Shown: piece after piece, positions 32,524 to 44,236 of the stretch
Position numbering within the stretch: position 1 is the stretch's first letter
Layout: each line of letters begins with the position of its first letter
Source of the DNA: Morinoia aosen
Taxonomy: Eukaryota > Arthropoda > Malacostraca > Amphipoda > Talitridae
DNA: 64,000 nt
Direction of reading: 5' to 3'
NCBI GenBank assembly: GCA_030386875.1
Contig: CM059563.1
Coordinates: 32,030,139 to 32,094,138 of the forward strand
Program-made: the position numbers and the translations under genes
Notes under the pieces: model-generated
Databases searched by the model: none
What the model was told of the DNA's origin: nothing
The model's input: only the letters and a program-made list of their open reading frames with translations

Positions 32524-35043
32524 ATGATTCAAGTAGCTTGTCTTGCTCTTTCATTTTTATTACGATTGCTACGGCTCCCTGATGACTTTTATGGTTTCAT
32601 TAGACTGCGCTATGGCGAGATTGGCTACAAGTCATTCAGGAAGTGTGAGAACCTTCATCGCAAGCTTGAAAAGACCAAGTTAGATATAAATTTCCTTGTG
32701 AACTGCAAGTCCCACAACGTAGTACCAAAGTTTCTCCGTTTCAAGCTCTACAAACGTTGCCTGCAATCATCCACCTTTTATCGTTTATGGCAGAGTAAGT
32801 TACTTGTCAACGAACTGCGTTGTAAAAGAAGAAGTGAGGTCGTTTTCAGGACATCGCTCGCCACCAGCGAAGCCACCTTCCTACCCCTTCTTTCACCTTT
32901 TCACCGGATTTTGTACAGTAGATACATCGCTTTTCGTATCAAGCAGTTCAGGGATGAGACCTTGGCTACCCACAGAAGAAAACTACAGGCCCTCGGCGTT
33001 CAAGGGGAGGTCGGTCCAGTGGACCCATCTCAAGTTATTTTTAATTTTAGCTCTGTGGTTCTGTCTCCTCGATTAAAGTACTTACTTGCATTTGGCCTAG
33101 AATTTTGTTTGCCAATTTTTCATCTAGATTTCTATAAATTCTTTTTATCTTTTGAAAAAATAGTGTACAATCTTAAAAATGTTCGCTGTAATAATTTTAG
33201 CGAATTTACTGATAGAGTACGGACAATTGCTTTTAAGTACTATTATAATTTCAAGCCATACAAAGTTTTTTCGTCTGTTTTCTCAAAATCTGATTTTACT
33301 CTCTTGAAAAAGTTAGCATCAAACAGGAATATCATTGTAACCAAACCAGACAAAGGACGGGGAATAGTTTTGTTGGATAAGTCGACCTACCTAAACAGCA
33401 TGAAACAGCTTATAGCGGATCCGAATAAGTTTGTTGAAGTTATTGAACCGATAGAAAAATTAGTTACTCGTATAGAAGATAAAATCAATAATTTTTTGCG
33501 AAAATTGAAAGGCTTGAACTGCATTGGAGAAGATTTATATAGTAAGCTTTATGTCAAGGGTTCTGGACCGGGTACTCTCTATGGCCTTCCGAAAATCCAT
33601 AAACCTGATTTTACTTCTAAGTACCAATTCCGTCCAATTTTTGCGTCCTACAATGCTCCTAGTTTTTCGTTAGCGAAGTTTTTAGTACCTGTTTTGTCAC
33701 CTCTCTGTACCAATGAATATACTGTTGACAACTCCTACACTTTCGTCTCAGATTTGAAAAAATTTGTCGATGCAGACCGATTTTTTATGGCTTCTTTCGA
33801 TGTAGAGTCATTATTTACTAACATCCCTCTGCATGAGACTATTGCTATTTGTCTACGTAAACTGTTCGTAAATTCTACTACAAAAATCATAGGCCTTTCC
33901 CGAGAGCTTTTCAAAACTTTTTTAGAATTATCGGTGCTTAATTCATTTTTCGTGTTTGATTCAAAATATTATAGACAGACGGAAGGAATGGCTATGGGCC
34001 TGCCTTTGGGCCCAACTTTTGCCAATATATTTATGTGTGAAAATGAAGTTCAGTGGCTGTCGACCTGCCCCGAGTCTTTCAAGCCTGTGTTTTATAGACG
34101 TTACATAGATGATACGTTCCTGCTCTTTCGTGAATCATCTCACGCCCAATTGTTCTTGAATTATTTGAATAAAAAACATGAAAACATAAAATTTACCATG
34201 GAAATAGAACAAGATCAAAAACTTTCATTTTTAGACTGCCTAATTCATAAATCAAATAAATTTGAGTGCACCGTTTATAGAAAAAAGAGTTTTTCAGGAC
34301 TAGGCTTAAGTTTTTACAGCTTTTGTCGGTGGTCTTTTAAAATCAATAGTGTCAGAACGTTGATATCCCGCGCTTTTAATATATGTACTAATTTCGCTTT
34401 CTTACATCAAGAATTTGAATTTTTGAGATCTTTTTTCAAAAACAATGGCTACTCCGTAAGTTGTATAGATTCAAAAATACGTTTATTCCTCGATAGATTC
34501 TATGACAACGGATCTGAAGTTGGCAACATCGACCCCGCCCATCGGACTGCATATGTATCGCTTCCTTACTTTGGTGCGCAGTCAGAGAAGTTAAAGAAAG
34601 AATTGGCTGGTGTGTTTTCGAAATATTTTTCTGATGTGAATTTTAAAATAATACTGGTAAACAATTTTAGAATATCGTCGTTTTTTAATTATAAAGATAA
34701 GCTTCCTGCCGGAATGCAAGCTACTCTTGTTTATAAGTTTAGTTGTGCACGCTGTGCATCAGAGTACGTTGGATGCACATCCCGTAGTCTTCGCACTCGA
34801 GTCAGCGAGCATTCTGGTAGGAGCTTTAGAACAGGCTCAATTTTGGCAAAACCCCCTTTTTCCGCCGTTCGAGAGCATTCGGACGAGTGCGATAGTGCAA
34901 TTTCCATTAATCAATTTTCAATCTTAGCAAAACCCCAGTTATATACAGATATGCGCATTTTAGAGTCCTTGTACATTTTTAAACTTAGGCCGGCTTTAAA
35001 TAACACTCTGAGTTCTTTTCCTTTAGCCATTGTAAATAGATAA
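32524..35043 (+). CDS. PLE1 polyprotein copy 1: reverse transcriptase plus GIY-YIG endonuclease
   Basis: An intact 839-residue frame begins at MIQVACLALSFLLRLLRL inside the pseudo-LTR. The N-terminal 230 residues are basic and family-specific. The RT region has TKPDKGRGIVLLDKSTY, GLPKIHKPDF, FRPIFASYNAPS, MASFDVESLFTNIPLHETI, GMAMGLPLGPTFANIF and the catalytic YIDD (Tyr at about residue 527). The C-terminus is a GIY-YIG nuclease: VYKFSCARC (about 736-744), EYVGCTSRSLRTR and SEHSGRS. RT of this clade is telomerase-like and copies the element at a nick made by the nuclease. No stop or shift is seen, so it may be active. Confidence 0.93.
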   Translation: MIQVACLALSFLLRLLRLPDDFYGFIRLRYGEIGYKSFRKCENLHRKLEKTKLDINFLVNCKSHNVVPKFLRFKLYKRCLQSSTFYRLWQSKLLVNELRCKRRSEVVFRTSLATSEATFLPLLSPFHRILYSRYIAFRIKQFRDETLATHRRKLQALGVQGEVGPVDPSQVIFNFSSVVLSPRLKYLLAFGLEFCLPIFHLDFYKFFLSFEKIVYNLKNVRCNNFSEFTDRVRTIAFKYYYNFKPYKVFSSVFSKSDFTLLKKLASNRNIIVTKPDKGRGIVLLDKSTYLNSMKQLIADPNKFVEVIEPIEKLVTRIEDKINNFLRKLKGLNCIGEDLYSKLYVKGSGPGTLYGLPKIHKPDFTSKYQFRPIFASYNAPSFSLAKFLVPVLSPLCTNEYTVDNSYTFVSDLKKFVDADRFFMASFDVESLFTNIPLHETIAICLRKLFVNSTTKIIGLSRELFKTFLELSVLNSFFVFDSKYYRQTEGMAMGLPLGPTFANIFMCENEVQWLSTCPESFKPVFYRRYIDDTFLLFRESSHAQLFLNYLNKKHENIKFTMEIEQDQKLSFLDCLIHKSNKFECTVYRKKSFSGLGLSFYSFCRWSFKINSVRTLISRAFNICTNFAFLHQEFEFLRSFFKNNGYSVSCIDSKIRLFLDRFYDNGSEVGNIDPAHRTAYVSLPYFGAQSEKLKKELAGVFSKYFSDVNFKIILVNNFRISSFFNYKDKLPAGMQATLVYKFSCARCASEYVGCTSRSLRTRVSEHSGRSFRTGSILAKPPFSAVREHSDECDSAISINQFSILAKPQLYTDMRILESLYIFKLRPALNNTLSSFPLAIVNR

Positions 35044-35153
35044 TCACAATTAACGCAATTTTATAGCTTGTTTTTAGAATGGTCATTCTTAGATTTGATT
35101 TGTCTTTTTGTCTATTCTTACTTTTTACTTTGTACTTTTCAGATTTCTAATCA

Positions 35154-35180
35154 CTGATGATGGCCTGTGGCCGAAACGTT
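35154..35180 (+). ncRNA. Hammerhead-like core, PLE1 pseudo-LTR 2
   Basis: CTGATGA at 35154-35160 and GAAA at 35173-35176 with the same stem II, between the stop of copy 1 and the start of copy 2. Confidence 0.72.
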
Positions 35181-35213
35181 TGAAATTAGGTTTTATTCGA
35201 ATATATACCTTAA

Positions 35214-37734
35214 ATGATTCAAGTAGCTTGTCTTGCTCTTTCATTTTTATTACGATTGCTACGGCTCCCTGATGACTTTTATGGTTTCATTAGACTGCGC
35301 TATGGCGAGATTGGCTACAAGTCATTCAGGAAGTGTGAGAACCTTCATCGCAAGCTTGAAAAGACCAAGTTAGATATAAATTTCCTTGTGAACTGCAAGT
35401 CCCACAACGTAGTACCAAAGTTTCTCCGTTTCAAGCTCTACAAACGTTGCCTGCAATCATCCACCTTTTATCGTTTATGGCAGAGTAAGTTACTTGTCAA
35501 CGAACTGCGTTGTAAAAGAAGAAGTGAGGTCGTTTTCAGGACATCGCTCGCCACCAGCGAAGCCACCTTCCTACCCCTTCTTTCACCTTTTCACCGGATT
35601 TTGTACAGTAGATACATCGCTTTTCGTATCAAGCAGTTCAGGGATGAGACCTTGGCTACCCACAGAAGAAAACTACAGGCCCTCGGCGTTCAAGGGGAGG
35701 TCGGTCCAGTGGACCCATCTCAAGTTATTTTTAATTTTAGCTCTGTGGTTCTGTCTCCTCGATTAAAGTACTTACTTGCATTTGGCCTAGAATTTTGTTT
35801 GCCAATTTTTTCATCTAGATTTCTATAAATTCTTTTTATCTTTTGAAAAAATAGTGTACAATCTTAAAAATGTTCGCTGTAATAATTTTAGCGAATTTAC
35901 TGATAGAGTACGGACAATTGCTTTTAAGTACTATTATAATTTCAAGCCATACAAAGTTTTTTCGTCTGTTTTCTCAAAATCTGATTTTACTCTCTTGAAA
36001 AAGTTAGCATCAAACAGGAATATCATTGTAACCAAACCAGACAAAGGACGGGGAATAGTTTTGTTGGATAAGTCGACCTACCTAAACAGCATGAAACAGC
36101 TTATAGCGGATCCGAATAAGTTTGTTGAAGTTATTGAACCGATAGAAAAATTAGTTACTCGTATAGAAGATAAAATCAATAATTTTTTGCGAAAATTGAA
36201 AGGCTTGAACTGCATTGGAGAAGATTTATATAGTAAGCTTTATGTAAAGGGTTCTGGACCGGGTACTCTCTATGGCCTTCCGAAAATCCATAAACCTGAT
36301 TTTACTTCTAAGTACCAATTCCGTCCAATTTTTGCGTCCTACAATGCTCCTAGTTTTTCGTTAGCGAAGTTTTTAGTACCTGTTTTGTCACCTCTCTGTA
36401 CCAATGAATATACTGTTGACAACTCCTACACTTTCGTCTCAGATTTGAAAAAATTTGTCGATGCAGACCGATTTTTTATGGCTTCTTTCGATGTAGAGTC
36501 ATTATTTACTAACATCCCTCTGCATGAGACTATTGCTATTTGTCTACGTAAACTGTTCGTAAATTCTACTACAAAAATCATAGGCCTTTCCCGAGAGCTT
36601 TTCAAAACTTTTTTAGAATTATCGGTGCTTAATTCATTTTTCGTGTTTGATTCAAAATATTATAGACAGACGGAAGGAATGGCTATGGGCCTGCCTTTGG
36701 GCCCAACTTTTGCCAATATATTTATGTGTGAAAATGAAGTTCAGTGGCTGTCGACCTGCCCCGAGTCTTTCAAGCCTGTGTTTTATAGACGTTACATAGA
36801 TGATACGTTCCTGCTCTTTCGTGAATCATCTCACGCCCAATTGTTCTTGAATTATTTGAATAAAAAACATGAAAACATAAAATTTACCATGGAAATAGAA
36901 CAAGATCAAAAACTTTCATTTTTAGACTGCCTAATTCATAAATCAAATAAATTTGAGTGCACCGTTTATAGAAAAAAGAGTTTTTCAGGACTAGGCTTAA
37001 GTTTTTACAGCTTTTGTCCGTGGTCTTTTAAAATCAATAGTGTCAGAACGTTGATATCCCGCGCTTTTAATATATGTACTAATTTCGCTTTCTTACATCA
37101 AGAATTTGAATTTTTGAGATCTTTTTTCAAAAACAATGGCTACTCCGTAAGTTGTATAGATTCAAAAATACGTTTATTCCTCGATAGATTCTATGACAAC
37201 GGATCTGAAGTTGGCAACATCGACCCCGCCCATCGGACTGCATATGTATCGCTTCCTTACTTTGGTGCGCAGTCAGAGAAGTTAAAGAAAGAATTGGCTG
37301 GTGTGTTTTCGAAATATTTTTCTGATGTGAATTTTAAAATAATACTGGTAAACAATTTTAGAATATCGTCGTTTTTTAATTATAAAGATAAGCTTCCTGC
37401 CGGAATGCAAGCTACTCTTGTTTATAAGTTTAGTTGTGCACGCTGTGCATCAGAGTACGTTGGATGCACATCCCGTAGTCTTCGCACTCGAGTCAGCGAG
37501 CATTCTGGTAGGAGCTTTAGAACAGGCTCAATTTTGGCAAAACCCCCTTTTTCCGCCGTTCGAGAGCATTCGGACGAGTGCGATAGTGCAATTTCCATTA
37601 ATCAATTTTCAATCTTAGCAAAACCCCAGTTATATACAGATATGCGCATTTTAGAGTCCTTGTACATTTTTAAACTTAGGCCGGCTTTAAATAACACTCT
37701 GAGTTCTTTTCCTTTAGCCATTGTAAATAGATAA
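35214..37734 (+). pseudogene. PLE1 polyprotein copy 2, single-base frameshift
   Basis: It is nearly identical to copy 1. One extra T in a T run (GCCAATTTTTTCATC against GCCAATTTTTCATC, about 35803-35812) shifts the frame after residue about 198, so the first frame stops at 35828 and the remainder is open from 35854 to 37734 (626 residues with RT and GIY-YIG). Other differences I noticed are a silent C to A near 36246 and an Arg to Pro change (CGG to CCG) near 37019. The shift separates the N-terminal region from RT. Confidence 0.9.
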
Positions 37735-37844
37735 TCACAATTAACGCAATTTTATAGCTTGTTTTTAGAATGGTCATTCTTAGATTTGATTTGTCTTTTT
37801 GTCTATTCTTACTTTTTACTTTGTACTTTTCAGATTTCTAATCA

Positions 37845-37871
37845 CTGATGATGGCCTGTGGCCGAAACGTT
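37845..37871 (+). ncRNA. Hammerhead-like core, PLE1 pseudo-LTR 3
   Basis: CTGATGA at 37845-37851 and GAAA at 37864-37867 in the last, 3'-terminal pseudo-LTR. Confidence 0.72.
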
Positions 37872-37939
37872 TGAAATTAGGTTTTATTCGAATATATACC
37901 TTAAATGATTCAAGTAGCTTGTCTTGTTCTTACAGATGA

Positions 37940-39035
37940 TTACGCGCGCATAGTAACGGCTGATAATAGATTAGATTGGTCGTTAGTTTTAGCCTCCCTA
38001 CCCAGCAACAAATGCGATCCAAAGAGAGGAAGGAGGAAGGTACCATTTAGTATGGAGTTAAGGAAACGCGGAATCTACGCAGAAAGCATAGAAACAGTAA
38101 GTTGTGAAAGAAGGTCATGAAAAAAGATCAAAGTTGAAGAAGAAAGTTGTAGGTGTTGAAGAAAAGGACAGCAGTGAACCGAAAAAAGGGGATCCTTAAC
38201 ATACCAAAAGAACATTTTATTTCAACAAAAAAGAAGGCCTACCTAACTCTCAGCTCGGGCCCTCACATTGTCCCCCTGGGAGCGCTAGTTCCCGTAGATA
38301 CAATAATTGTCTCCCCCTGAGGGGAATAATTACTAGTTACTATTATAATTATTTAGGTTAGTTTAGATCATCTTAGTCACGACAACGACGTGATCAAGAG
38401 AGGAATAGTGAAAGGACCATCGAGTATGGACACGTACACCGGAAATCTAAGCACAATGGGTGTCTCACACAGGCCATCCTTGTGTGGTAAAACGAGTGTC
38501 TTGCCACACAGGATACAATGCGTATTCAAACAGGAAGTTGGGAAGAAAATTCAAATAAAATAAACAAGCAAGAAGGAAGTAGTAGGTGCTGAAGAAAAAG
38601 ATGGCCATGAGCCGAAAAAACATGATTACTAAAACAAAACCAGAAACACTATTTTAACATGCTCGTGCCCTACCATTCTTCTTCTGGAAGTGTTACTTCC
38701 CTTAGATACAATAGTTTTTTCTCGTGATAGAGAAACAGAAAATCGGGAGATTTATGAAGTCAGATGAAGGTTAAGGGTGAAGTATTTGGAGTGGAAAAAT
38801 AAGTCAAAGAGGAGCAAAAATAATAGGATGGTCCGTAACATATTATAGAATAGCATTGTACTGACCCTAGATATGCTATTTTACCACATAAGGTATAACT
38901 TAATTGATCCTATCATACATTGAGATAAAAGAAAGGAACAATTCCACAGTCAGGCAGGGAAGCAATTTATAGATAAGTTCATGATTATTATTAAAGAGGC
39001 CAGTAAATGACATCTAACACTTGTCAATTCTTAGA
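37940..39035. other. H2 interior between PLE1 and PLE2, diverged direct repeat
   Basis: No recognisable gene. The words GTTGAAGAAAAGGACAGCAG (about 38154) and GCTGAAGAAAAAGATGGCCA (about 38587) begin two related stretches about 430 bp apart that share AGATACAATA and CTCGTGATAGAG/CCCCTGAGGGG-type words. It looks like an old local duplication. The frame at 37905-38120 fuses a PLE end to this sequence and is incidental. Confidence 0.5.
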
Positions 39036-39080
39036 ACAGAGTTTAGCAAATAGTAAAGTCTAAATGAATAAAATTGAACG

Positions 39081-39106
39081 TTTCGAACTAAACAGTTCAT
39101 CTTCAG
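39081..39106 (-). ncRNA. Hammerhead-like core, inverted PLE2 pseudo-LTR
   Basis: On the minus strand CTGAAGA (39106-39100) and GAAA (39084-39081) enclose a GAAC/GTTC stem. The change at the seventh core base is allowed in hammerheads (CUGANGA). Confidence 0.65.
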
Positions 39107-39256
39107 CAAAGAAAAGAATTCTGCGACAAAACAAAACGAAAATGAGTAAATTGAAACTATACTATGCAAACGAATACTACAACATATACAGAAAAAGTCG
39201 TAGATGTAAAACTAAAATATAAAACAAAACAAAAATTAAAAAACCTAAACTAATGA

Positions 39257-40516
39257 TCATGTATTTGCAACGAGAAGAGGAAAAGCACTTTGAGTATCAT
39301 TTAGAGGGGGTCTGAGCTTAAAGATGTATAGCGACTCGAGGATGCGTAAATCAATCATATGAGGGGCACCTGCAAGGATTTTAAAATGATTTACGGAAAC
39401 AGGGACGTTACAGTTTTCGGCATGGGATCGAACAGAGGACAGTGGAGGAGAACCAAGTGGACGACCGGTTCTACAGCTGCGCCCAGCGTGCTCGGCTACT
39501 CTGGACATAAGAGTACGACAGGTGGAACCTATGTACTGTGATTCACAACGTGAACAACTAAACTGGTAAACCACAGAGGAGCACATAGCAGTGGGCAGCT
39601 TATCCTTAAAGCGGAAAAGGGAACCGATTGTGAAATTGTTGACTAGAATAGAATGAATTTTAAGTTGCGGAAAAAACTTGCTGATTAGGAGTTGAACCTC
39701 CTGATTTAACTTGATAGATTGATGACCAAAGAAGGGAAGCTTTAAGAAAAATTTCTGTTGATCACATGATTGGAGTGCCGGCGTTCGATCATAAATCTTA
39801 GACAAAAATTTACCAATATGTTTATCGATAGTAAACAGAGGAAATCCATTCTTAAGAAAAAATTGTCGTAAAAAGTCAAATTCTTGATGTAAAATTCGAA
39901 AATTAGAACAAACTTTAAACGCTCTATGGACGAGAGTTCGAATGCCGCAGAGCTTAAAACGGGTCGCACAGAAACTAAAATAACTAGTACCTAAACCCGA
40001 GAAAGTGCCTTTCCTAAAAACAGAACATTGGAAAGTATTATCAATTCTGCTAACATTGACGTCCAGAAACGGTAAACGGCTGTTCGTTTCATCTTCCCTG
40101 GTAAAATTAATATTCTTATGACGAGAATTCAAATAGTTGAGAAAAAGGTCCGCATGAGATCTCTCTTTGAATAGAACAAATGTATCGTCTACATACCTTC
40201 TGTAAAAAACCGGTTTGAAAAGGTTGGGACAGTCATTTAACCAACTTTCCTCATGATGGCACATAAAAATATTGGCGAAAGTTGGACCGAGAGGTAAACC
40301 CATGCCCAATCCGTCTATCTGCTGATAATATTTGTTGTTGAAGATGAAAAAACAATTGCAAACAGCCAGTTCTAACAGTTTCTGCATAATCTTACGGGAA
40401 AACCCCATGAATACAGAACAATTTGAGAATAATTTGGCCAAACAGATTTCAATGGTTTCAATCAACGGAACATTTGTAAACAAACTATCTACGTCAAAAG
40501 AAGCCATGAACAGGTC
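39257..40516 (-). pseudogene. PLE2 inverted fragment: RT palm to GIY-YIG
   Basis: Reading leftward from the junction: DLFMASFDVDSLFTNVPLIE, GLGMGLPLGPTFANIF, RRYVDDTFVLF (catalytic YVDD), ILHQEFDFLRQFFLKNG, VVYQFSCSRCESQYIGSTCR and a stop at 39257. The frame is open but lacks the N-terminal half. It keeps CAA (Gln) at the codon that is a stop in the direct copy. Confidence 0.9.
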
Positions 40517-40519
40517 ATC

Positions 40520-41088
40520 GATAAACATATTGGTAAATTTTTGTCTAAGATTTATGATCGAACGCCGGCACTCCAATCATGTGATCAACAGAAATTTTTC
40601 TTAAAGCTTCCCTTCTTTGGTCATCAATCTATCAAGTTAAATCAGGAGGTTCAACTCCTAATCAGCAAGTTTTTTCCGCAACTTAAAATTCATTCTATTC
40701 TAGTCAACAATTTCACAATCGGTTCCCTTTTCCGCTTTAAGGATAAGCTGCCCACTGCTATGTGCTCCTCTGTGGTTTACCAGTTTAGTTGTTCACGTTG
40801 TGAATCACAGTACATAGGTTCCACCTGTCGTACTCTTATGTCCAGAGTAGCCGAGCACGCTGCGCGCAGCTGTAGAACCGGTCGTCCACTTGGTTCTCCT
40901 CCACTGTCCTCTGTTCGATCCCATGCCTAAAACTGTAACGTCCCTGTTTCCGTAAATCATTTTAAAATCCTTGCAGGTGCCCCTCATATGATTGATTTAC
41001 GCATCCTCGAGTCGCTATACATCTTTAAGCTCAGACCCCCTCTAAGTGATACTCAAAGTGCTTTTCCTCTTCTCGTTGCAAATACATG
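40520..41088 (+). pseudogene. PLE2 direct C-terminal fragment
   Basis: It begins in the linker (IDKHIGKFLSKIYDRTPALQ) and runs through the GIY-YIG domain (VVYQFSCSRCESQYIGSTCR). A GAA to TAA change truncates it at 40928-40930. The same frame then continues to VANT before the terminal stop. Confidence 0.85.
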
Positions 41089-41239
41089 ATCATTAGTTTA
41101 GGTTTTTTAATTTTTGTTTTGTTTTATATTTTAGTTTTACATCTACGACTTTTTCTGTATATGTTGTAGTATTCGTTTGCATAGTATAGTTTCAATTTAC
41201 TCATTTTCGTTTTGTTTTGTCGCAGAATTCTTTTCTTTG

Positions 41240-41266
41240 CTGAAGATGAACTGTTTAGTTCGAAAC
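41240..41266 (+). ncRNA. Hammerhead-like core, PLE2 pseudo-LTR 1
   Basis: CTGAAGA at 41240-41246 and GAAA at 41262-41265 with stem GAAC-TGTTTA-GTTC; followed by ACGTT. It lies 44 nt before the ORF start. Confidence 0.67.
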
Positions 41267-41309
41267 GTTCAATTTTATTTATTTAGACTTTACTATTTGT
41301 AATAATAAA

Positions 41310-43826
41310 ATGTCAATTCGTACAGCGATTTTCGCCTTGCTTTTCATTTTAAGAATAAGACGCGTCAATGCGGATTCAGTTTTAGATTACGTTAGAGAAC
41401 GATACGGTGAAAATGGCTTTCGAATTTTACGGAGTTACCAAAATACAATCAGGAAATTAACGAAAGCTAGATTAGACGTGAAGTTCCTGACATCCTGCAA
41501 AATTTACAATATATTTCCGAAATTTTTGCGATTCCGGCTGTACCGAAGATCCCTGCAGACGACAGTGTTTTACCGTTCCTGGCAGTCCAAACTTCTACTC
41601 CGTGAAATGAAGAACAAGAAGAAGACTGTCTGCAACCTTACGACGAAGCTAGACGAATGCACAGCGTCATTATCTTCTTTCTCGCCGCTTGATCGTGTCC
41701 TTGTCAAGCGCTACGCGGTATCAATCAATAAGAATTTTGAGTGTGCAACAATCGCTACCCACAATAGGAAACTTCAGGATTTGGGTATAGAGAACAGGCT
41801 AGAACCTGTTGATCCTAAAAATGTTATCTTTAACTATAGTTCTTTACATGTCCCTGATAGAGTTTGCCGATTACTAGCCTTCGGTCTGGAATTTTGCTTG
41901 CCTGTGTACAAGTTAAACTTCTTTTCCTATTACCTGAGTTTCGAGAAGTTGTTGCTTCAGTTAAAGTCCGTCCAGTGTTTAAATTTTGTACAATTTTCTA
42001 GTCAGCTCCGGAATGTGGCCCATAAATATTTTTATAATTTTAAATCTTTCAAAATTTTCTCTGCAATTTTTTCTAGAGACGATATAGTTCTTTTAAAGAA
42101 TCTGGCTTCCAATAAGGATATTATTGTTTCTAGGCCTGATAAGGGAAAAGGTGTGGTTTTGGTTGATAGGGTTAGGTACATTGAGAGCATGAATGATATT
42201 TTGTCAGGGGATCGAAAATTTAAAGAGATTACAGAGCCAATACAGAAATTTTCCATGCGCATCGAGGATAAAATAAATAATTTTTTACTACGCTTAAGGA
42301 ATGAGGGTTCTCTTTCTAAAGAGGATTACACCAGACTTCGTGCGACGGGCTCAGGACCCGGTACTTTGTATGGTCTCCCCAAAATACATAAGCCAGATTT
42401 CTCCTCTAAATTTCAGTTTAGGCCAATTTTTGCAGCGTTTAACACCCCGAGTTTTAATCTAGCTAAGTTTTTTGTTCCAATCTTAAAACCCCTTACTACG
42501 AATTCTTATACCGTTGACAACTCAAGATCTTTTGTAGAGAGCTTATCAGACTTTGATAACTCTGATGACCTGTTCATGGCTTCTTTTGACGTAGATAGTT
42601 TGTTTACAAATGTTCCGTTGATTGAAACCATTGAAATCTGTTTGGCCAAATTATTCTCAAATTGTTCTGTATTCATGGGGTTTTCCCGTAAGATTATGCA
42701 GAAACTGTTAGAACTGGCTGTTTGCAATTGTTTTTTCATCTTCAACAACAAATATTATCAGCAGATAGACGGATTGGGCATGGGTTTACCTCTCGGTCCA
42801 ACTTTCGCCAATATTTTTATGTGCCATCATGAGGAAAGTTGGTTAAGTGACTGTCCCAACCTTTTCAAACCGGTTTTTTACAGAAGGTATGTAGACGATA
42901 CATTTGTTCTATTCAAAGAGAGATCTCATGCGGACCTTTTTCTCAACTATTTGAATTCTCGTCATAAGAATATTAATTTTACCAGGGAAGATGAAACGAA
43001 CAGCCGTTTACCGTTTCTGGACGTCAATGTTAGCAGAATTGATAATACTTTCCAATGTTCTGTTTTTAGGAAAGGCACTTTCTCGGGTTTAGGTACTAGT
43101 TATTTTAGTTTCTGTGCGACCCGTTTTAAGCTCTGCGGCATTCGAACTCTCGTCCATAGAGCGTTTAAAGTTTGTTCTAACTTTCGAATTTTACATTAAG
43201 AATTTGACTTTTTACGACAATTTTTTCTTAAGAATGGATTTCCTCTGTTTACTATCGATAAACATATTGGTAAATTTTTGTCTAAGATTTATGATCGAAC
43301 GCCGGCACTCCAATCATGTGATCAACAGAAATTTTTCTTAAAGCTTCCCTTCTTTGGTCATCAATCTATCAAGTTAAATCAGGAGGTTCAACTCCTAATC
43401 AGCAAGTTTTTTCCGCAACTTAAAATTCATTCTATTCTAGTCAACAATTTCACAATCGGTTCCCTTTTCCGCTTTAAGGATAAGCTGCCCACTGCTATGT
43501 GCTCCTCTGTGGTTTACCAGTTTAGTTGTTCACGTTGTGAATCACAGTACATAGGTTCCACCTGTCGTACTCTTATGTCCAGAGTAGCCGAGCACGCTGG
43601 GCGCAGCTGTAGAACCGGTCGTCCACTTGGTTCTCCTCCACTGTCCTCTGTTCGATCCCATGCCGAAAACTGTAACGTCCCTGTTTCCGTAAATCATTTT
43701 AAAATCCTTGCAGGTGCCCCTCATATGATTGATTTACGCATCCTCGAGTCGCTATACATCTTTAAGCTCAGACCCCCTCTAAATGATACTCAAAGTGCTT
43801 TTCCTCTTCTCGTTGCAAATACATGA
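41310..43826 (+). pseudogene. PLE2 polyprotein, one nonsense codon
   Basis: The 838-codon reading frame starts MSIRTAIFALLFILRIRRVN. RT words: SRPDKGKGVVLVDRVRY, GLPKIHKPDFSSKFQFRPIF, ASFDVDSLFTNVPL, GLGMGLPLGPTFANIF and YVDD. The GIY-YIG end reads VVYQFSCSRCESQYIGSTCR. The only break is TAA at 43197-43199 (CAA in the inverted copy), between RT and endonuclease, so translation would yield RT without the nuclease. Otherwise the frame is unbroken. Confidence 0.92.
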
Positions 43827-43976
43827 TCATTAGTTTAGGTTTTTTAATTTTTGTTTTGTTTTATATTTTAGTTTTACATCTACGACTTTTTCTGTATATG
43901 TTGTAGTATTCGTTTGCATAGTATAGTTTCAATTTACTCATTTTCGTTTTTTTTTGTCGCAGAATTCTTTTCTTTG

Positions 43977-44003
43977 CTGAAGATGAACTGTTTAGTTCGA
44001 AAC
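43977..44003 (+). ncRNA. Hammerhead-like core, PLE2 pseudo-LTR 2
   Basis: Same core as at 41240 (CTGAAGA 43977-43983, GAAA 43999-44002), in the terminal pseudo-LTR. Confidence 0.67.
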
Positions 44004-44236
44004 GTTCAATTTTATTCATTTAGACTTTACTATTTGTAATAATAAAATGTCAATTCGTACAGAGTTTAGCAAGTTTCGACATGAACTTCATATGTTCTTC
44101 ACCCGCAAGGCCATTCAGTTTATCAAGCACAAGTTCACAGCAAGTTTGGTAATGTAATTATCATTTCCAGCACTCCTTTTTCATGCTAATGAGCTCTCAA
44201 CATGAAAAAAAAAATTCATGGAATAACTCTACTGTA

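Larger units (their letters stand above)
31564..37924 (+). mobile_element. Penelope-like element PLE1: inverted fragment plus tandem copies
   Basis: A 15-nt repeat TGTTCTTACAGATGA flanks the insertion (31549-31563 and 37925-37939); part may overlap element sequence. Layout: an inverted 3' half (31564-32125, minus strand), a head-to-head junction at about 32126, the direct 3' end of the ORF, a pseudo-LTR, a full ORF (32524-35043), pseudo-LTR, a second ORF (35214-37734), and a terminal pseudo-LTR ending after GTCTTG. The repeat period is 2690-2691 bp. The inverted 5' fragment and tandem arrangement are recognised features of Penelope-like elements. Confidence 0.9.
39050..44058 (+). mobile_element. 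Penelope-like element PLE2: inverted fragment plus copies
   Basis: A 14-nt repeat ACAGAGTTTAGCAA flanks it (39036-39049 and 44059-44072). Layout: an inverted 3' half (39050-40519, minus), a junction with 3-nt overlap ATC at 40517-40519, a direct C-terminal piece, pseudo-LTR, a full-length ORF (41310-43826), and a terminal pseudo-LTR. Period between ORF starts is 2737 bp. The protein is clearly related to PLE1 but a different family. Confidence 0.9.
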
